Positions 18,133 to 27,788 are shown, counted from the first letter of the stretch. The stretch is DNA of 43,776 nucleotides from Pseudomonadota bacterium (GCA_021786845.1 JAJYMO010000090.1:1-43776), one strand, 5' to 3'. Notes: generated by a model from the sequence alone, not told the origin. Numbers and translations: made by a program.

Positions 18133-20284
18133 AACCATCGATAAATTGAAACATGGGCGTTTGCATGACCCTTTTTCTGTACTGGGTTGGCATGCGCTCG
18201 CTACGGGGGGATGGGTATTCCGTGTCTGGATGCCAGGGGTAAAAACAGTCAGGTGGACAGATGGCCAAGTATTTTCCCGTCATAGGGAAGGCGACTTGTT
18301 TGAATCGGTTTGTGTACAGAAAACTTCGTCGCATCCCGGTTTGCAATGGCAAGATGGCGGTCTGGATATTTGGCACACGGTCATCAGCCCTTATACCTTT
18401 GCCCCGCAAATTGGCGAGGTGGATTTATATTTGTTTGGCGAAGGGCGCCATCAGCATGTGTGGAAAATATTGGGTAGCCGTGAACATGAGATTGATGCAA
18501 TCAAAGGTGTGCAGTTTGCAGTCTGGGCGCCAGGGGCTCAACGCGTCAGCGTGGTGGGGGATTTTAATTTCTGGCATGGACTTGCGCACCCCATGCGGGT
18601 GCGTGGGCAGAGTGGGGTATGGGAGCTGTTTGTGCCCGGCTTGTGTGCCGGACAGGCGTACAAATTTGAAATTATTGGCCCCCACGGGCAATTGGCGGTC
18701 AAGGCAGACCCCTATGCGCAGCAGAGTTTTTTACGTCCTCAAACCACCTCGTGCATTCCTTCGCTATCACGTCATGTCTGGCAGGATGCAGCCTGGATCA
18801 CGGCGCGCGCTCATTTTGACTGGCAACACAAAGCCATCAGTATTTACGAGTTGCATCTGGGGTCATGGCGTCGTCATGGGGATGGCAGTTTTTATGATTG
18901 GACTGAGCTCACCCATACGTTGATTCCTTATGTGAAGGGTTTGGCTTATACCCACATTGAATTATTGCCGATCTCCGAACACCCTCTGGATGCGTCCTGG
19001 GGTTATCAGGTGTCGGGGTATTATGCGCCGACAGCGCGTTACGGCAGTCCGGACGGTTTGCGTGCATTCATTGATGCCTGTCACGCGGCGAATTTGGGCG
19101 TGCTTCTGGATTGGGTGCCGGCCCATTTTCCGCGCGATGACTTTGCTTTGGCACGTTTTGTGGGCGAAACCGTGTATGAACATGCCGATCCACGTCGGGG
19201 AGAACACAAAGATTGGGGTACGTTGATCTTTGATTATGGGCGGAATGAGGTGCGTAATTTTCTGATTGCCAATGCTGTGTACTGGATGCAGGAATTCCAC
19301 TTTGACGGATTGCGCGTGGATGCAGTGGCCGCGATGATTTATCTGGATTATTCACGTAAGGCGGGTGAATGGACGCCCAATCAGTACGGCGGACGGGAAA
19401 ACCTTGAAGCCATTGCCTTTTTGCGTGAATTGAACACAGTGGTGCATGGCCTGTTTCCCGGTGTGATGACCATTGCTGAGGAGTCCACGGCATGGCCTAT
19501 GGTGTCGCGACCGGTAGAATTAGGTGGCCTGGGTTTTACCATGAAATGGAACATGGGCTGGATGAATGACAATCTGGCCTATATTGCACAAAACCCGGTA
19601 CACAGAAAGTACTATCATAATCAACTGACTTTTAGCCAAATTTATACTTACACGGAGAATTTTGTATTGCCGCTGTCGCATGATGAAGTCGTGCATATGA
19701 AAGGCAGCTTGATTGATCGTATGCCCGGGGACTACGGGCAAAAATTTGCCAATTTGCGCCTGTTTTTTGCCTGGCAGTATGCGCATCCCGGTAAAAAACT
19801 CTTGTTCATGGGGGGGGAATTTGCGCAGTGGAACGAATGGAATGAGCGCGGTGAGCTGGATTGGTCACTGTGCGACTTTCCTGTTCACGCGGGCATGTTG
19901 CAATTGGTGCGCGATTTGAATCGCTTGTACGCGGGGCAAACGGCTTTGCATCAGCATGATTTTGATGCGCAGGGTTTTCGGTGGATTGATTGTCATGACA
20001 GTGATCAATCCGTGCTCAGCCTGATTCGTCAGGGAGAAAATGAAGAAATCGTGGTGGTGTTGAACTTCACCCCTGTATTGCGTGAGGGGTACCGCATTGG
20101 CGTGTCGCGTGCAGGTATTTATATGGAACTGTTGAATACGGATTCCGAATTTTACGGTGGCAGTAATGCCGGTAACGCGGGGCAATTACACACTGAGGCC
20201 ATGCCATGGATGGGCTTTGAGCAATCGTTGGTGTTGAGATTACCTCCTCTGGCCGGGATTTATTTGAAACGGAGTGAGGCATGA
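18125..20284 (+). CDS. glgB: 1,4-alpha-glucan branching enzyme
   Basis: A 719-residue GH13 enzyme that makes the alpha-1,6 branches of glycogen. The N-terminal CBM48 module (about 105-210, FAVWAPGAQRVSVVGDFN) precedes the (beta/alpha)8 barrel. D399 in GLRVDAVAAM is the nucleophile, E452 in TIAEEST the acid/base, and LSHDEVVH holds the transition-state aspartate; the spacing matches E. coli GlgB. The frame is open further upstream, but ATG 18125 begins MLETIDKLKHGRLHDPF, the expected N-terminus, and overlaps the malQ stop. The stop overlaps the glgA start by ATGA. Confidence 0.97.
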   Translation: MLETIDKLKHGRLHDPFSVLGWHALATGGWVFRVWMPGVKTVRWTDGQVFSRHREGDLFESVCVQKTSSHPGLQWQDGGLDIWHTVISPYTFAPQIGEVDLYLFGEGRHQHVWKILGSREHEIDAIKGVQFAVWAPGAQRVSVVGDFNFWHGLAHPMRVRGQSGVWELFVPGLCAGQAYKFEIIGPHGQLAVKADPYAQQSFLRPQTTSCIPSLSRHVWQDAAWITARAHFDWQHKAISIYELHLGSWRRHGDGSFYDWTELTHTLIPYVKGLAYTHIELLPISEHPLDASWGYQVSGYYAPTARYGSPDGLRAFIDACHAANLGVLLDWVPAHFPRDDFALARFVGETVYEHADPRRGEHKDWGTLIFDYGRNEVRNFLIANAVYWMQEFHFDGLRVDAVAAMIYLDYSRKAGEWTPNQYGGRENLEAIAFLRELNTVVHGLFPGVMTIAEESTAWPMVSRPVELGGLGFTMKWNMGWMNDNLAYIAQNPVHRKYYHNQLTFSQIYTYTENFVLPLSHDEVVHMKGSLIDRMPGDYGQKFANLRLFFAWQYAHPGKKLLFMGGEFAQWNEWNERGELDWSLCDFPVHAGMLQLVRDLNRLYAGQTALHQHDFDAQGFRWIDCHDSDQSVLSLIRQGENEEIVVVLNFTPVLREGYRIGVSRAGIYMELLNTDSEFYGGSNAGNAGQLHTEAMPWMGFEQSLVLRLPPLAGIYLKRSEA

Positions 20285-21795
20285 TCATGAGCGAGCATGC
20301 TGACATGAAGGTGCTGTTTGCCATCAGTGAAGTTTATCCCTTAATTAAAACCGGTGGTTTGGCTGATGTGGGATACAGTTTGCCGCATGCAATGCACCAA
20401 AATGGTGTGGATGTGCGTTTGGTGTTACCCGCTTACCGTGCAGTGCTGGCACAGTTGTCAACCATACGTATTTTGGGTTGGCTGGCATTGCAAGGGGAAG
20501 ACAGGGTACATCAAGTGAGGATCATTGAGGTACATCCTGACGGTTTTGCTTTCCCCGTTTGGCTGGTCGACTGCCCTGAGTTGTATGACAGACCCGGTAA
20601 TCCTTATGCGTCAGACGATGATCAGGATTGGCCGGACAACGCAGAACGTTTTGCCGTGCTGGCACATGCCGTGGTGGCCATGGCGCAAGACGTGCTGGGC
20701 ATCGGTTGGCGCCCTGATGTGGTGCATGCCAATGATTGGCAGACTGGTTTGGTGCCTGCTTTATTGGCGGACATCCCGAAACATCCCAAGCTGGTATTCA
20801 CCATCCATAACCTGTCCTACGGCGGAAATTTCAGTTTGACCGCATTTCAGCGACTGGGATTGCCGCATCGTTGGTGGACCGTCGAAGGGGTAGAGTTTTA
20901 CGGCGGGTTTTCCATGCTGAAAGCAGGTATCATTTACGCTGATGAAGTCACCACGGTCAGCCCAACTTACGCACGCGAGATTTGTACGGCTGAATTCGGG
21001 TGTGGCCTGGAAGGGGTGTTGCAAGCGTCGCGCCATAAGCTGCACGGCATTTTGAACGGGATTGATGAGACGGTGTGGGATCCTCAAACCGATCCCTATC
21101 TGTCGGCGCATTATTCGGCAGAACGCAGACATCCCGGTAAAGTGCTCAACAAGCAAGCCTTGTTGCATCATTTCAATATGGATCATTCCGAGGGCGTGTT
21201 GCATGTGCCTTTGCTGGGTTTGGTGGGGCGGTTGGTGGCGCAGAAAGGCATTGATTTGGTGTTGTCCGTCCTGCCGCATTGTCTGGAGCAGCTCAATGCA
21301 CGATTTGTGGTGGTGGGCAGTGGGCAAGCAGAATACGAGGATGAACTGCTTGAATTGGCGCGTCGCTATCCCCAGCGTTTGGGGGTGTTTATCGGTTACG
21401 ATGAACAGTTGGCCCATTTGCTGGAGGCGGGACTGGATATCTTTCTCATGCCTTCGCGATTTGAGCCCTGCGGACTGAATCAGATGTACAGCCTGCGCTA
21501 TGGCACGCCGCCTGTGGTCTATCGTACAGGGGGCTTGGCAGACACCGTGTTTGATGCGACGGACGGTAACGTGTCCGATGGGATTGCAAACGGGTTTGTG
21601 TTCGATGAGTTAACCCCTCAAGGCATGATTACTGCGATTGAGCGTGCAGTGGTGCTCTACACGCAACCCAGGAAATGGCAGGCATTGCAGCGCACCGGCA
21701 TGAAACAATGTTTGGGATGGCGTCATAGCGCGATGACCTATCTGGCGCTGTATCGTGGACAAGCGGGCGCCCTAAAAACGGCAGTTGACCACTAA
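20281..21795 (+). CDS. glgA: Glycogen synthase (ADP-glucose)
   Basis: A 504-residue GT5 glycosyltransferase adding glucose from ADP-glucose to the growing alpha-1,4 chain. The ADP-glucose loop KTGGLADV begins at K23; the second GT-B half contains GLVGRLVAQKGIDL, and RFEPCGLNQMYSLRYGTPPVV holds the retaining-mechanism glutamate region, followed by TGGLADTV. Starts at ATG overlapping the glgB stop; an internal ATG at 20287 (MSEHADM) is equally plausible. It is the final synthetic gene of the series; glgP follows after about 150 bases. Confidence 0.97.
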   Translation: MIMSEHADMKVLFAISEVYPLIKTGGLADVGYSLPHAMHQNGVDVRLVLPAYRAVLAQLSTIRILGWLALQGEDRVHQVRIIEVHPDGFAFPVWLVDCPELYDRPGNPYASDDDQDWPDNAERFAVLAHAVVAMAQDVLGIGWRPDVVHANDWQTGLVPALLADIPKHPKLVFTIHNLSYGGNFSLTAFQRLGLPHRWWTVEGVEFYGGFSMLKAGIIYADEVTTVSPTYAREICTAEFGCGLEGVLQASRHKLHGILNGIDETVWDPQTDPYLSAHYSAERRHPGKVLNKQALLHHFNMDHSEGVLHVPLLGLVGRLVAQKGIDLVLSVLPHCLEQLNARFVVVGSGQAEYEDELLELARRYPQRLGVFIGYDEQLAHLLEAGLDIFLMPSRFEPCGLNQMYSLRYGTPPVVYRTGGLADTVFDATDGNVSDGIANGFVFDELTPQGMITAIERAVVLYTQPRKWQALQRTGMKQCLGWRHSAMTYLALYRGQAGALKTAVDH

Positions 21796-21946
21796 TTTGT
21801 AAAGATAATGGTATTCAACGAAAGCATGTTTTTACTGTTTTATCTTTCACCTGACAGGTGCGTATGTGACGAGTTCAACTGCCGTTTCCAGAGTAAAGCA
21901 ACATAAACGAGCCCCAATTATTGAGTCATCAAGAAAGATAAACACC

Positions 21947-24436
21947 ATGCAAAATGGAAAACGTGAGCCTTTTAATTATCAACCCGTCGACCTGGCACCC
22001 CTGGGTTGTGATGCGGCGGCAATAGGCAGCGATTTTAAACGTTACTTGTCTTATCGGTTAGGTCGCTCCAGGGGTTGCGCACCGATTTATATTTATGAGG
22101 CGCTGGCGAGTGTCGTGCGTGATCGGCTGACAAGCGATTGGCGCCACACCTGGGCTTTGCATTGGCATCCTGGCGTGCGGCGCGTCCAATATATGTCGCT
22201 GGAATTCCTGATTGGGCGCGCACTGGGTAATCATTTGCTCAATATGGGTATCGAAGGCGAGACCGCACAGGCGATGCTGAATTTCAGTTACAAACTGGAA
22301 GAAGTTGTTCAGGATGAAGTGGACGCGGGTCTGGGTAATGGCGGCCTGGGTCGTTTGGCGGCCTGTTTCATGGACAGTTGTGCGACCCTGGCACTGCCTG
22401 TGATGGGTTATGGTTTGCGCTATGAGTATGGCATGTTTCGACAGTTTATCGAAGATGGGTTTCAAAAAGAAGCGGCAGATTTGTGGCTGAAGAACGGTAA
22501 CCCCTGGGAAGTCGAGCGAATTGAATACAGTCAGGTGGTTCAATTTGGCGGGTACACCGAGCAATATCGGGATGAACATGGACAAAAGCGCACCCGTTGG
22601 GTGAGCAGTAATGACGTGGTGGCCATCCCTTTTGATATGCCGATATCGGGTTATCGCAACCACATCGTCAACACGTTGCGGCTGTGGAAAGCAACGGCAT
22701 CCGATGAATTCAACCTTGAAGAATTCAACGCGGGCAGCTATACCGATGCAGTGCAGGCTAAAAACGAAGCGGAAGACATCACCATGGTGCTCTATCCTAA
22801 CGATAGCAGTGAAAATGGCAAGGAATTGCGTCTGCGCCAACAGTATTTCCTGGTTTCGGCCAGTTTGAAAGACTCATTGCGTATTTCAGCACGGCACAGC
22901 GATTTTAATCTGGAACAGTTTTCCCATGAAAATTTGTTTCAAATGAACGACACCCATCCAGCCATCGCGGTGGCTGAACTGATGCGCCTTTTGGTGGATG
23001 AGTACCATGTGCTTTGGGACGATGCCTGGGATGTGACTATCCGTTGTATGGCCTATACCAATCATACTTTATTGCCTGAGGCGCTGGAAAAGTGGTCGGT
23101 CAGTCTGTTTGAACGTTTGTTGCCGCGTCTGCTGGAAATTATCTACGAAATTAATTCGCACTTTTTGAATAAAGTGTTGATGAAATGGCCGGGCGATATG
23201 GAACGTGTGAAACGCATGTCCATTATTGAAGAAGGGCCTGAGCGCTATGTGCGCATGGCTTCGCTGGCGATCGTGGGGAGTTGTTCAGTGAATGGTGTGG
23301 CGGCCTTGCATTCGCGTTTATTGCGTGAAGGTCTGTTCCATGACTTTTATCAATTGTGGCCGGAAAAATTTAACAACAAGACCAATGGGGTCACGCCCAG
23401 GCGTTGGGTGGCCCATGCTAATCCAGCGATGTCAGCACTGATCTCCGAACATATTGGCGATGGCTGGGTGGCGGATTTGAGCCAGATTAGCCAACTCAAA
23501 CCATTTGCCGACGGGCAGCACACCCAGTTTCATGCACGTTGGCGCGCCGTCAAGCTGGCGAATAAACAGCGCCTGGCTGCGTTGGTCAAAATGGAATGTC
23601 ATGTGGATTTTGATCCGGAAGCCTTGTTCGATGTGCAGGTCAAGCGTTTACATGAATACAAACGCCAATTGCTCAATGTTCTTCATGTTGTGGCCTTGTA
23701 TTTGCGTATCAAACGCGGCCATCTGGATCACCACGTGAATCGTTGCGTGCTGATTGGCGGTAAGGCCGCACCCGGTTATTACATGGCGAAACGGATTATA
23801 AAATTCATCAATAATGTAGCGGGTGTGGTGAACAATGACCCTGATATCGGCGGTCGGTTAAAAGTGGCCTTTTTGCCCAATTACCGAGTTTCCAGTATGG
23901 AAATTATTGCACCCGCGACAGATTTGTCGGAACAAATTTCGACAGCAGGGAAAGAGGCTTCGGGTACTGGCAACATGAAATTTATGATGAATGGCGCTAT
24001 CACGATTGGTACTTATGACGGTGCCAACATTGAGATTTTTGAAGCCGTGGGGCGTGATAACTTCTTCCTGTTTGGCTTGCATGCAGAACAAGTGGATGCG
24101 CTGCGTTGTGAATACCGGCCTGGCGAGTATGTGGAGCAGGATGCTGAGTTGCGTGATGTGCTGGATTTAATTCGCAACGGACATTTTAGTTTGAATGAAC
24201 CGGGGATCTTTGAACCCGTGTTGGACGCCGTATTGAGTCCCCATGATCCATGGATGGTGCTGGCGGATTTCCGCAGCTATGTTGATGCGCAGCAGCAGGT
24301 GGCGCAAGCTTGGGCGGATCAGGAACGATGGACGGAAATGAGTATCCTCAATACAGCATGCAGCGGGTTTTTCTCCAGTGATCGCACCATACAGGAATAT
24401 AACCGTGACATATGGAAATTGACGCCGGTGGCATGA
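21947..24436 (+). CDS. glgP: Glycogen phosphorylase
   Basis: A GT35 enzyme releasing glucose-1-phosphate from the non-reducing ends of glycogen. From ATG 21947 the protein is 829 residues, the usual size; an in-frame GTG at 21866 would add a basic, low-complexity 27-residue leader and is less likely. Family marks are the N-terminal LEFLIGRALGNHL and DAGLGNGGLGRLAACFMDS, QMNDTHPAIAVAEL in the middle, and EASGTGNMKFMMNG with the pyridoxal-phosphate lysine at about residue 678. It follows glgA with about 150 non-coding bases between, so it may have its own promoter. A weak hairpin terminator follows. Confidence 0.97.
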   Translation: MQNGKREPFNYQPVDLAPLGCDAAAIGSDFKRYLSYRLGRSRGCAPIYIYEALASVVRDRLTSDWRHTWALHWHPGVRRVQYMSLEFLIGRALGNHLLNMGIEGETAQAMLNFSYKLEEVVQDEVDAGLGNGGLGRLAACFMDSCATLALPVMGYGLRYEYGMFRQFIEDGFQKEAADLWLKNGNPWEVERIEYSQVVQFGGYTEQYRDEHGQKRTRWVSSNDVVAIPFDMPISGYRNHIVNTLRLWKATASDEFNLEEFNAGSYTDAVQAKNEAEDITMVLYPNDSSENGKELRLRQQYFLVSASLKDSLRISARHSDFNLEQFSHENLFQMNDTHPAIAVAELMRLLVDEYHVLWDDAWDVTIRCMAYTNHTLLPEALEKWSVSLFERLLPRLLEIIYEINSHFLNKVLMKWPGDMERVKRMSIIEEGPERYVRMASLAIVGSCSVNGVAALHSRLLREGLFHDFYQLWPEKFNNKTNGVTPRRWVAHANPAMSALISEHIGDGWVADLSQISQLKPFADGQHTQFHARWRAVKLANKQRLAALVKMECHVDFDPEALFDVQVKRLHEYKRQLLNVLHVVALYLRIKRGHLDHHVNRCVLIGGKAAPGYYMAKRIIKFINNVAGVVNNDPDIGGRLKVAFLPNYRVSSMEIIAPATDLSEQISTAGKEASGTGNMKFMMNGAITIGTYDGANIEIFEAVGRDNFFLFGLHAEQVDALRCEYRPGEYVEQDAELRDVLDLIRNGHFSLNEPGIFEPVLDAVLSPHDPWMVLADFRSYVDAQQQVAQAWADQERWTEMSILNTACSGFFSSDRTIQEYNRDIWKLTPVA

Positions 24437-24440
24437 TCAA

Positions 24441-24464
24441 CCAACCCGGTTGGCCGGTTTTTGT
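24441..24464. terminator. Weak hairpin terminator between convergent glgP and pfkB
   Basis: CCAAC/GTTGG arms (24441-24445, 24449-24453) with a 3-base loop are followed by CCGG and a T run (24458-24462). The stem is short, but the position between two convergent stops supports it. Confidence 0.5.
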
Positions 24465-25429
24465 TAAATATCCAGCTGTCGTATCACGATGCTGTCAAAA
24501 TAGCGATCGATATCCGTGGGGAAGAAAAGTTCGGTGCCTGGCTGAGTCACCGTTCCGGTGGCACAAGCCACCCCCAGTCTTAACGCTTCCTGAGGCGTCG
24601 CCCCCCGCGCAAAAGCCGCCACCAGTGCAGCAGCCATGGAATCTCCCGCGCCAACACTGGAACGAATGGGCACTGTGGGCGCGGACGCATAACAGGTGTT
24701 GTCCGGGCCTGTCAATAATGCGCCTTCTGCGCCGAGCGAAACACAAATATATTCAACACCTCGCCGTTGTAACGCGCGGGCTTCGGTGGACACCATTTCA
24801 ATGTGCTCAAGTGGTCGTCCGAGGAGTGTCTCAAATTCATAACGATTGGGTTTAATCAGGAAGGGTTGGGCATCGATGGCATGACGCAAGGCTTCGCCAT
24901 GGGTATCGACCACGGCCCGCCCACCCCCTTCGGTGATACGTCGAGCCAGATCGGCATAAAGTGTTAGCGGTAAATTTTGTTGCAGCGAACCCGTCAGTAC
25001 ACCAAAGCCCTTCACGCTATGATCAATAAACCGTTCCAGCAGTGTATTGAGTTGCAAGGAGGGAATTTCCGGTCCGATGCCGCTGATCTCATACTGTGCT
25101 GGCGGCGATTGCTCAATGAAGGTGCCGTTGATGCGGGTTTCGCCGATCACTTCTTCGTAGTGCACACCATCCAGTTCTTTGGCCAGCAAACGTTTCAAAA
25201 ACAGTCCGATTTCGCCAGCAACCATGCAATGGTTTTGCGCCGCCGTTTCCAGTCGCTTCAGCGCTCTCCCCACGTTGATGCCATTTCCGCCGGGATCGAA
25301 ACGGGTGGCTGTCGCATGAACTTTCTGATCTTTTAGCAGATTTGGAATTTCATAGGTCATATCAACCGATGGATTAAGAGAAAGGGTTCCGATGGGCTGT
25401 GACGCCTTCTTGAGCAATTGAATGGTCAA
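24464..25429 (-). CDS. pfkB: 6-phosphofructokinase, PfkB family
   Basis: A 321-residue ribokinase-fold sugar kinase that most likely phosphorylates fructose-6-phosphate (or fructose-1-phosphate) with ATP. The substrate-site segment PGGNGINVGRAL (47-58) resembles E. coli PfkB, and GAGDSM at 260-265 holds the catalytic base D263. TTG at 25429 overlaps the aldolase stop (TTGA), supporting both the start and translational coupling. With the aldolase next door it supplies the irreversible upper glycolytic step that glycogen breakdown needs. FruK-type specificity cannot be excluded, though no fructose phosphotransferase gene is near. Confidence 0.88.
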   Translation of the reverse strand: MTIQLLKKASQPIGTLSLNPSVDMTYEIPNLLKDQKVHATATRFDPGGNGINVGRALKRLETAAQNHCMVAGEIGLFLKRLLAKELDGVHYEEVIGETRINGTFIEQSPPAQYEISGIGPEIPSLQLNTLLERFIDHSVKGFGVLTGSLQQNLPLTLYADLARRITEGGGRAVVDTHGEALRHAIDAQPFLIKPNRYEFETLLGRPLEHIEMVSTEARALQRRGVEYICVSLGAEGALLTGPDNTCYASAPTVPIRSSVGAGDSMAAALVAAFARGATPQEALRLGVACATGTVTQPGTELFFPTDIDRYFDSIVIRQLDI

Positions 25430-26451
25430 TCCGATGACTCCATCGAGGGTAAGTATTTACCCCGCTGCGCAGCACCATTCAACCTCGCCCGCTTCAGCAG
25501 AGCCTGCTGTGCGAGGGCCACATTTTCCGGTTTTCCACTCCAGGCTTGTAATACAGGTTGTTGCAAGGCGCGACCATAAGAAAAAGAGAGTTGCCATGGC
25601 ACATGCGGAAAATTGGTATTCATGGCGTTGAGGTTGGCCGTCGCATCCTCAGGGCTCAAGCCACCAGAGAGAAAGTTGATGCCTGGCACTGCGGCGGGTA
25701 CGGTACGCTTGAGCACCCGTAAAGTGACTGCGGCAATTTCTTCTGCCCTGACCTTCACAGTATGCGCACTTCCGGGCAACACCATATTTGGCTTTAAAAT
25801 CATGTGCTCCAGCACCACATGATGGCGGTGCAGCGCATAAAAAATTTCTTTCTGTACGGTTTCAGTGATCTCGGCACAACGGGCCAGACTGTGGTCACCG
25901 TCCATCAATACTTCCGGCTCGACAATGGGTACAATGCCGTGCGCTTGACAGATCGCAGCATAGCGCGCCAGCATTTCGGCGCTGGCAGAAATGCCATGAG
26001 CTGTGGGGCTGTGTTTGCTGATTGCATACACCTCACGCCACTTGGCGAAACGTGTGCCCCTCGTTTTATATTGCTGCAAGCGCTCCGCCAACCCATCCAG
26101 GCCATAGGTAATGAAATCACCCGGCGATAGCGCCAGCGGTCCCTTGCCCCGGTCCACTTTGATACCCGGGACGATGCCGCGCCGCGCCAGAGCTTCGGAC
26201 AGTGGCGTACCTTCATCGGTGGTTTGTGCGAGGGTCTCCTCGAATTCGATTACACCGCTGATGTAGTCTTCAATGCCGGGGGCGGTAAACAGCAGGGTCC
26301 GGTAGGCGCGACGGTTTTCCCCGGTTGATTCAGTATGGATTGGCGCAAAACGCCTGGCGATAGTGGGCAGGCTCTCATCTGCAGCGAGAATACCTTTGCC
26401 CGGTTGCACCATCTGCACAATGGTGGACTGAAGTTCGTCTGCAATAGTCAT
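25426..26451 (-). CDS. fba: Fructose-bisphosphate aldolase, class I
   Basis: A 341-residue Schiff-base aldolase splitting fructose-1,6-bisphosphate into triose phosphates. It resembles the animal/plant class I type: GKGILAADES (18-27), the phosphate-binding GIKVDRG, K137 in RFAKWR, E178/E180 in VEPEV and the Schiff-base lysine K220 in MILKPNM. A good AGGAG ribosome site lies 8 bases ahead of the ATG. It is the promoter-proximal gene of a two-gene operon with pfkB. Class I enzymes need no metal, which could matter when metals are short; that is inference. Confidence 0.95.
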   Translation of the reverse strand: MTIADELQSTIVQMVQPGKGILAADESLPTIARRFAPIHTESTGENRRAYRTLLFTAPGIEDYISGVIEFEETLAQTTDEGTPLSEALARRGIVPGIKVDRGKGPLALSPGDFITYGLDGLAERLQQYKTRGTRFAKWREVYAISKHSPTAHGISASAEMLARYAAICQAHGIVPIVEPEVLMDGDHSLARCAEITETVQKEIFYALHRHHVVLEHMILKPNMVLPGSAHTVKVRAEEIAAVTLRVLKRTVPAAVPGINFLSGGLSPEDATANLNAMNTNFPHVPWQLSFSYGRALQQPVLQAWSGKPENVALAQQALLKRARLNGAAQRGKYLPSMESSD

Positions 26452-26531
26452 CGTTCATCTCCTGTGATGGGTTGGGGAAACGCTCATAGATTGTCGTCAC
26501 AACCGCAATCTCATTGTTTTGAATCGGACGC

Positions 26532-27155
26532 TTATTTCATCAGCTTTTCAAAAAAAACCTGAATTTGACGTGTGCTTATTTGTTCTTTTGGTTCAAGATG
26601 GTGAATGTTGTCGTCGGCAATGTCGTCAATATACAATAGCGCCACGCACAACAGCTTGTAATTGATACCATTTACCACCTCTTTTGCAACGGCAAACATT
26701 TGTCGTAAGCTCATTTCATGTGCTAAAAAATAAAGGTCGTAATAATCCCGGTATTTGGCGCGCACAAAAAGCACATTCACTTTCATCGCGGCAATGGCAT
26801 TGAGGCTGGCAAGGTTAAAGGTTTCTATGACTTCTGGACGCAGAAAGTGCCATGCGGCATCAAAAAATGTTATTTTGACGCCATTGATGAGTAAGTCGAT
26901 TTGCGTATCGCTTTCATTGAGTATTTCTTTGTGCTCAAATTGCTTGATTACGAGATGAATTTCATTTTTATTGAATTTTCCCTGTTCGTACGTGAAAAAA
27001 TCTAAATCCTCACTTTTGCGATGGCATAAATGCAATGCCAGCGCCGATCCGCCGACGAAAGTATAATGTCGCAAAAAAGGGGCGGTTTCAATCAGGTTTT
27101 CAAGCAGCGTGCGCGTCTCAGGAAGCAAGCAGTCGAAGTTTCTTTTCGCGGTCAC
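26532..27155 (-). CDS. AbiEii-type nucleotidyltransferase toxin
   Basis: A nucleotidyltransferase-like protein of the AbiEii/DUF1814 toxin family, 207 residues from the preferred start. The core motif FVGGSALALHLCHRKSEDLDFF places G35-S37, R46, S48, D50 and D52 in the expected pattern, and AKYRDYYDL follows later. Such toxins attach nucleotides to tRNA or other targets and pair with an HTH antitoxin. The frame is open to 27197, but GTG 27155 has AGGGGGG just upstream and gives a sensible N-terminus (MTAKRNF). The gene overlaps the antitoxin's 3' end by 38 bases, implying coupling. Local sequence is more AT-rich than the flanking aldolase and acetate kinase genes, suggesting acquisition by transfer. 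Confidence 0.8.
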   Translation of the reverse strand: MTAKRNFDCLLPETRTLLENLIETAPFLRHYTFVGGSALALHLCHRKSEDLDFFTYEQGKFNKNEIHLVIKQFEHKEILNESDTQIDLLINGVKITFFDAAWHFLRPEVIETFNLASLNAIAAMKVNVLFVRAKYRDYYDLYFLAHEMSLRQMFAVAKEVVNGINYKLLCVALLYIDDIADDNIHHLEPKEQISTRQIQVFFEKLMK

Positions 27156-27654
27156 TTGCGCCCCCCTGAAAATAATCCGCCTCAACATCCATTCCAAAAA
27201 ACACCCTCGCCAAGAAAAGATTTAATTTCTTGAATCGAAGATCATTTTTAAGTTCTGAAACCCATTCTTTATAAAGTTTTCGTGAGCCATACAGCTTGAA
27301 GGCTTCAACAATATCATCAAAATCGGCATACTTGAACAAGTGTTCAATGAAAATTTTATCACCGACATCGTTCAATGTGACAAGCTTGTCATAGCTCCAA
27401 AATAGGCCTTTGTTTTTTAATTTTTCAAACAGAGCTGTTTTTTCTTTTTCTATCTGAATGATTCTGGATATGGTCGCATGCGTCAATGACAAATAGGCAG
27501 CGATTTCCGCCCGCCGGTAACCCGCGTGGGCAGCAATCATAATCGCCTGATTACGCGAATTTTGCAAAAAATGATCCGCCAACGGCATTGCTTTGCGTCC
27601 AGAGACGGCGCCATTTTGTTTGTTAACTGTGATCGGTTTTACTTTACCGGGCAT
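27118..27654 (-). CDS. HTH antitoxin-like partner of AbiEii-type toxin
   Basis: A protein of about 178 residues from ATG 27654 (a TTG at 27723 would add 23 residues). An HTH is visible at about residues 40-68 (AGYRRAEIAAYLSLTHATISRII). The C-terminal part, with FWSYDKL, LNDVGDKIFIEHLFKYAD and ELKNDLRFKKLNLFLARVFF, is the stretch commonly encoded next to AbiEii nucleotidyltransferases (remembered as DUF6922-like; the exact name is unverified). It likely binds its own promoter and neutralises the toxin. A 16-base palindrome lies about 30 bases upstream. Confidence 0.72.
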   Translation of the reverse strand: MPGKVKPITVNKQNGAVSGRKAMPLADHFLQNSRNQAIMIAAHAGYRRAEIAAYLSLTHATISRIIQIEKEKTALFEKLKNKGLFWSYDKLVTLNDVGDKIFIEHLFKYADFDDIVEAFKLYGSRKLYKEWVSELKNDLRFKKLNLFLARVFFGMDVEADYFQGGASDREKKLRLLAS

Positions 27655-27683
27655 CGTATTTCTATTCCTGGATGTTGTGGAGC

Positions 27684-27699
27684 GCGCATACTTATGCGC
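27684..27699. promoter_or_regulatory. Palindromic operator candidate of the toxin-antitoxin operon
   Basis: GCGCATA-CT-TATGCGC has perfect 7-base arms with a 2-base centre. It lies 30-45 bases upstream of the antitoxin ATG (27654, minus strand), with a second palindrome TACGCGTA at 27706-27713. This is where a dimeric HTH antitoxin would be expected to bind for autoregulation. Confidence 0.5.
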
Positions 27700-27788
27700 C
27701 GAGTTTACGCGTACACAGGCCAATCCTCAATACGGGTATGCGATGATGCTGGGCGCAGTGGTGCTTCCATCCCAACCTGTTCAAAAAA

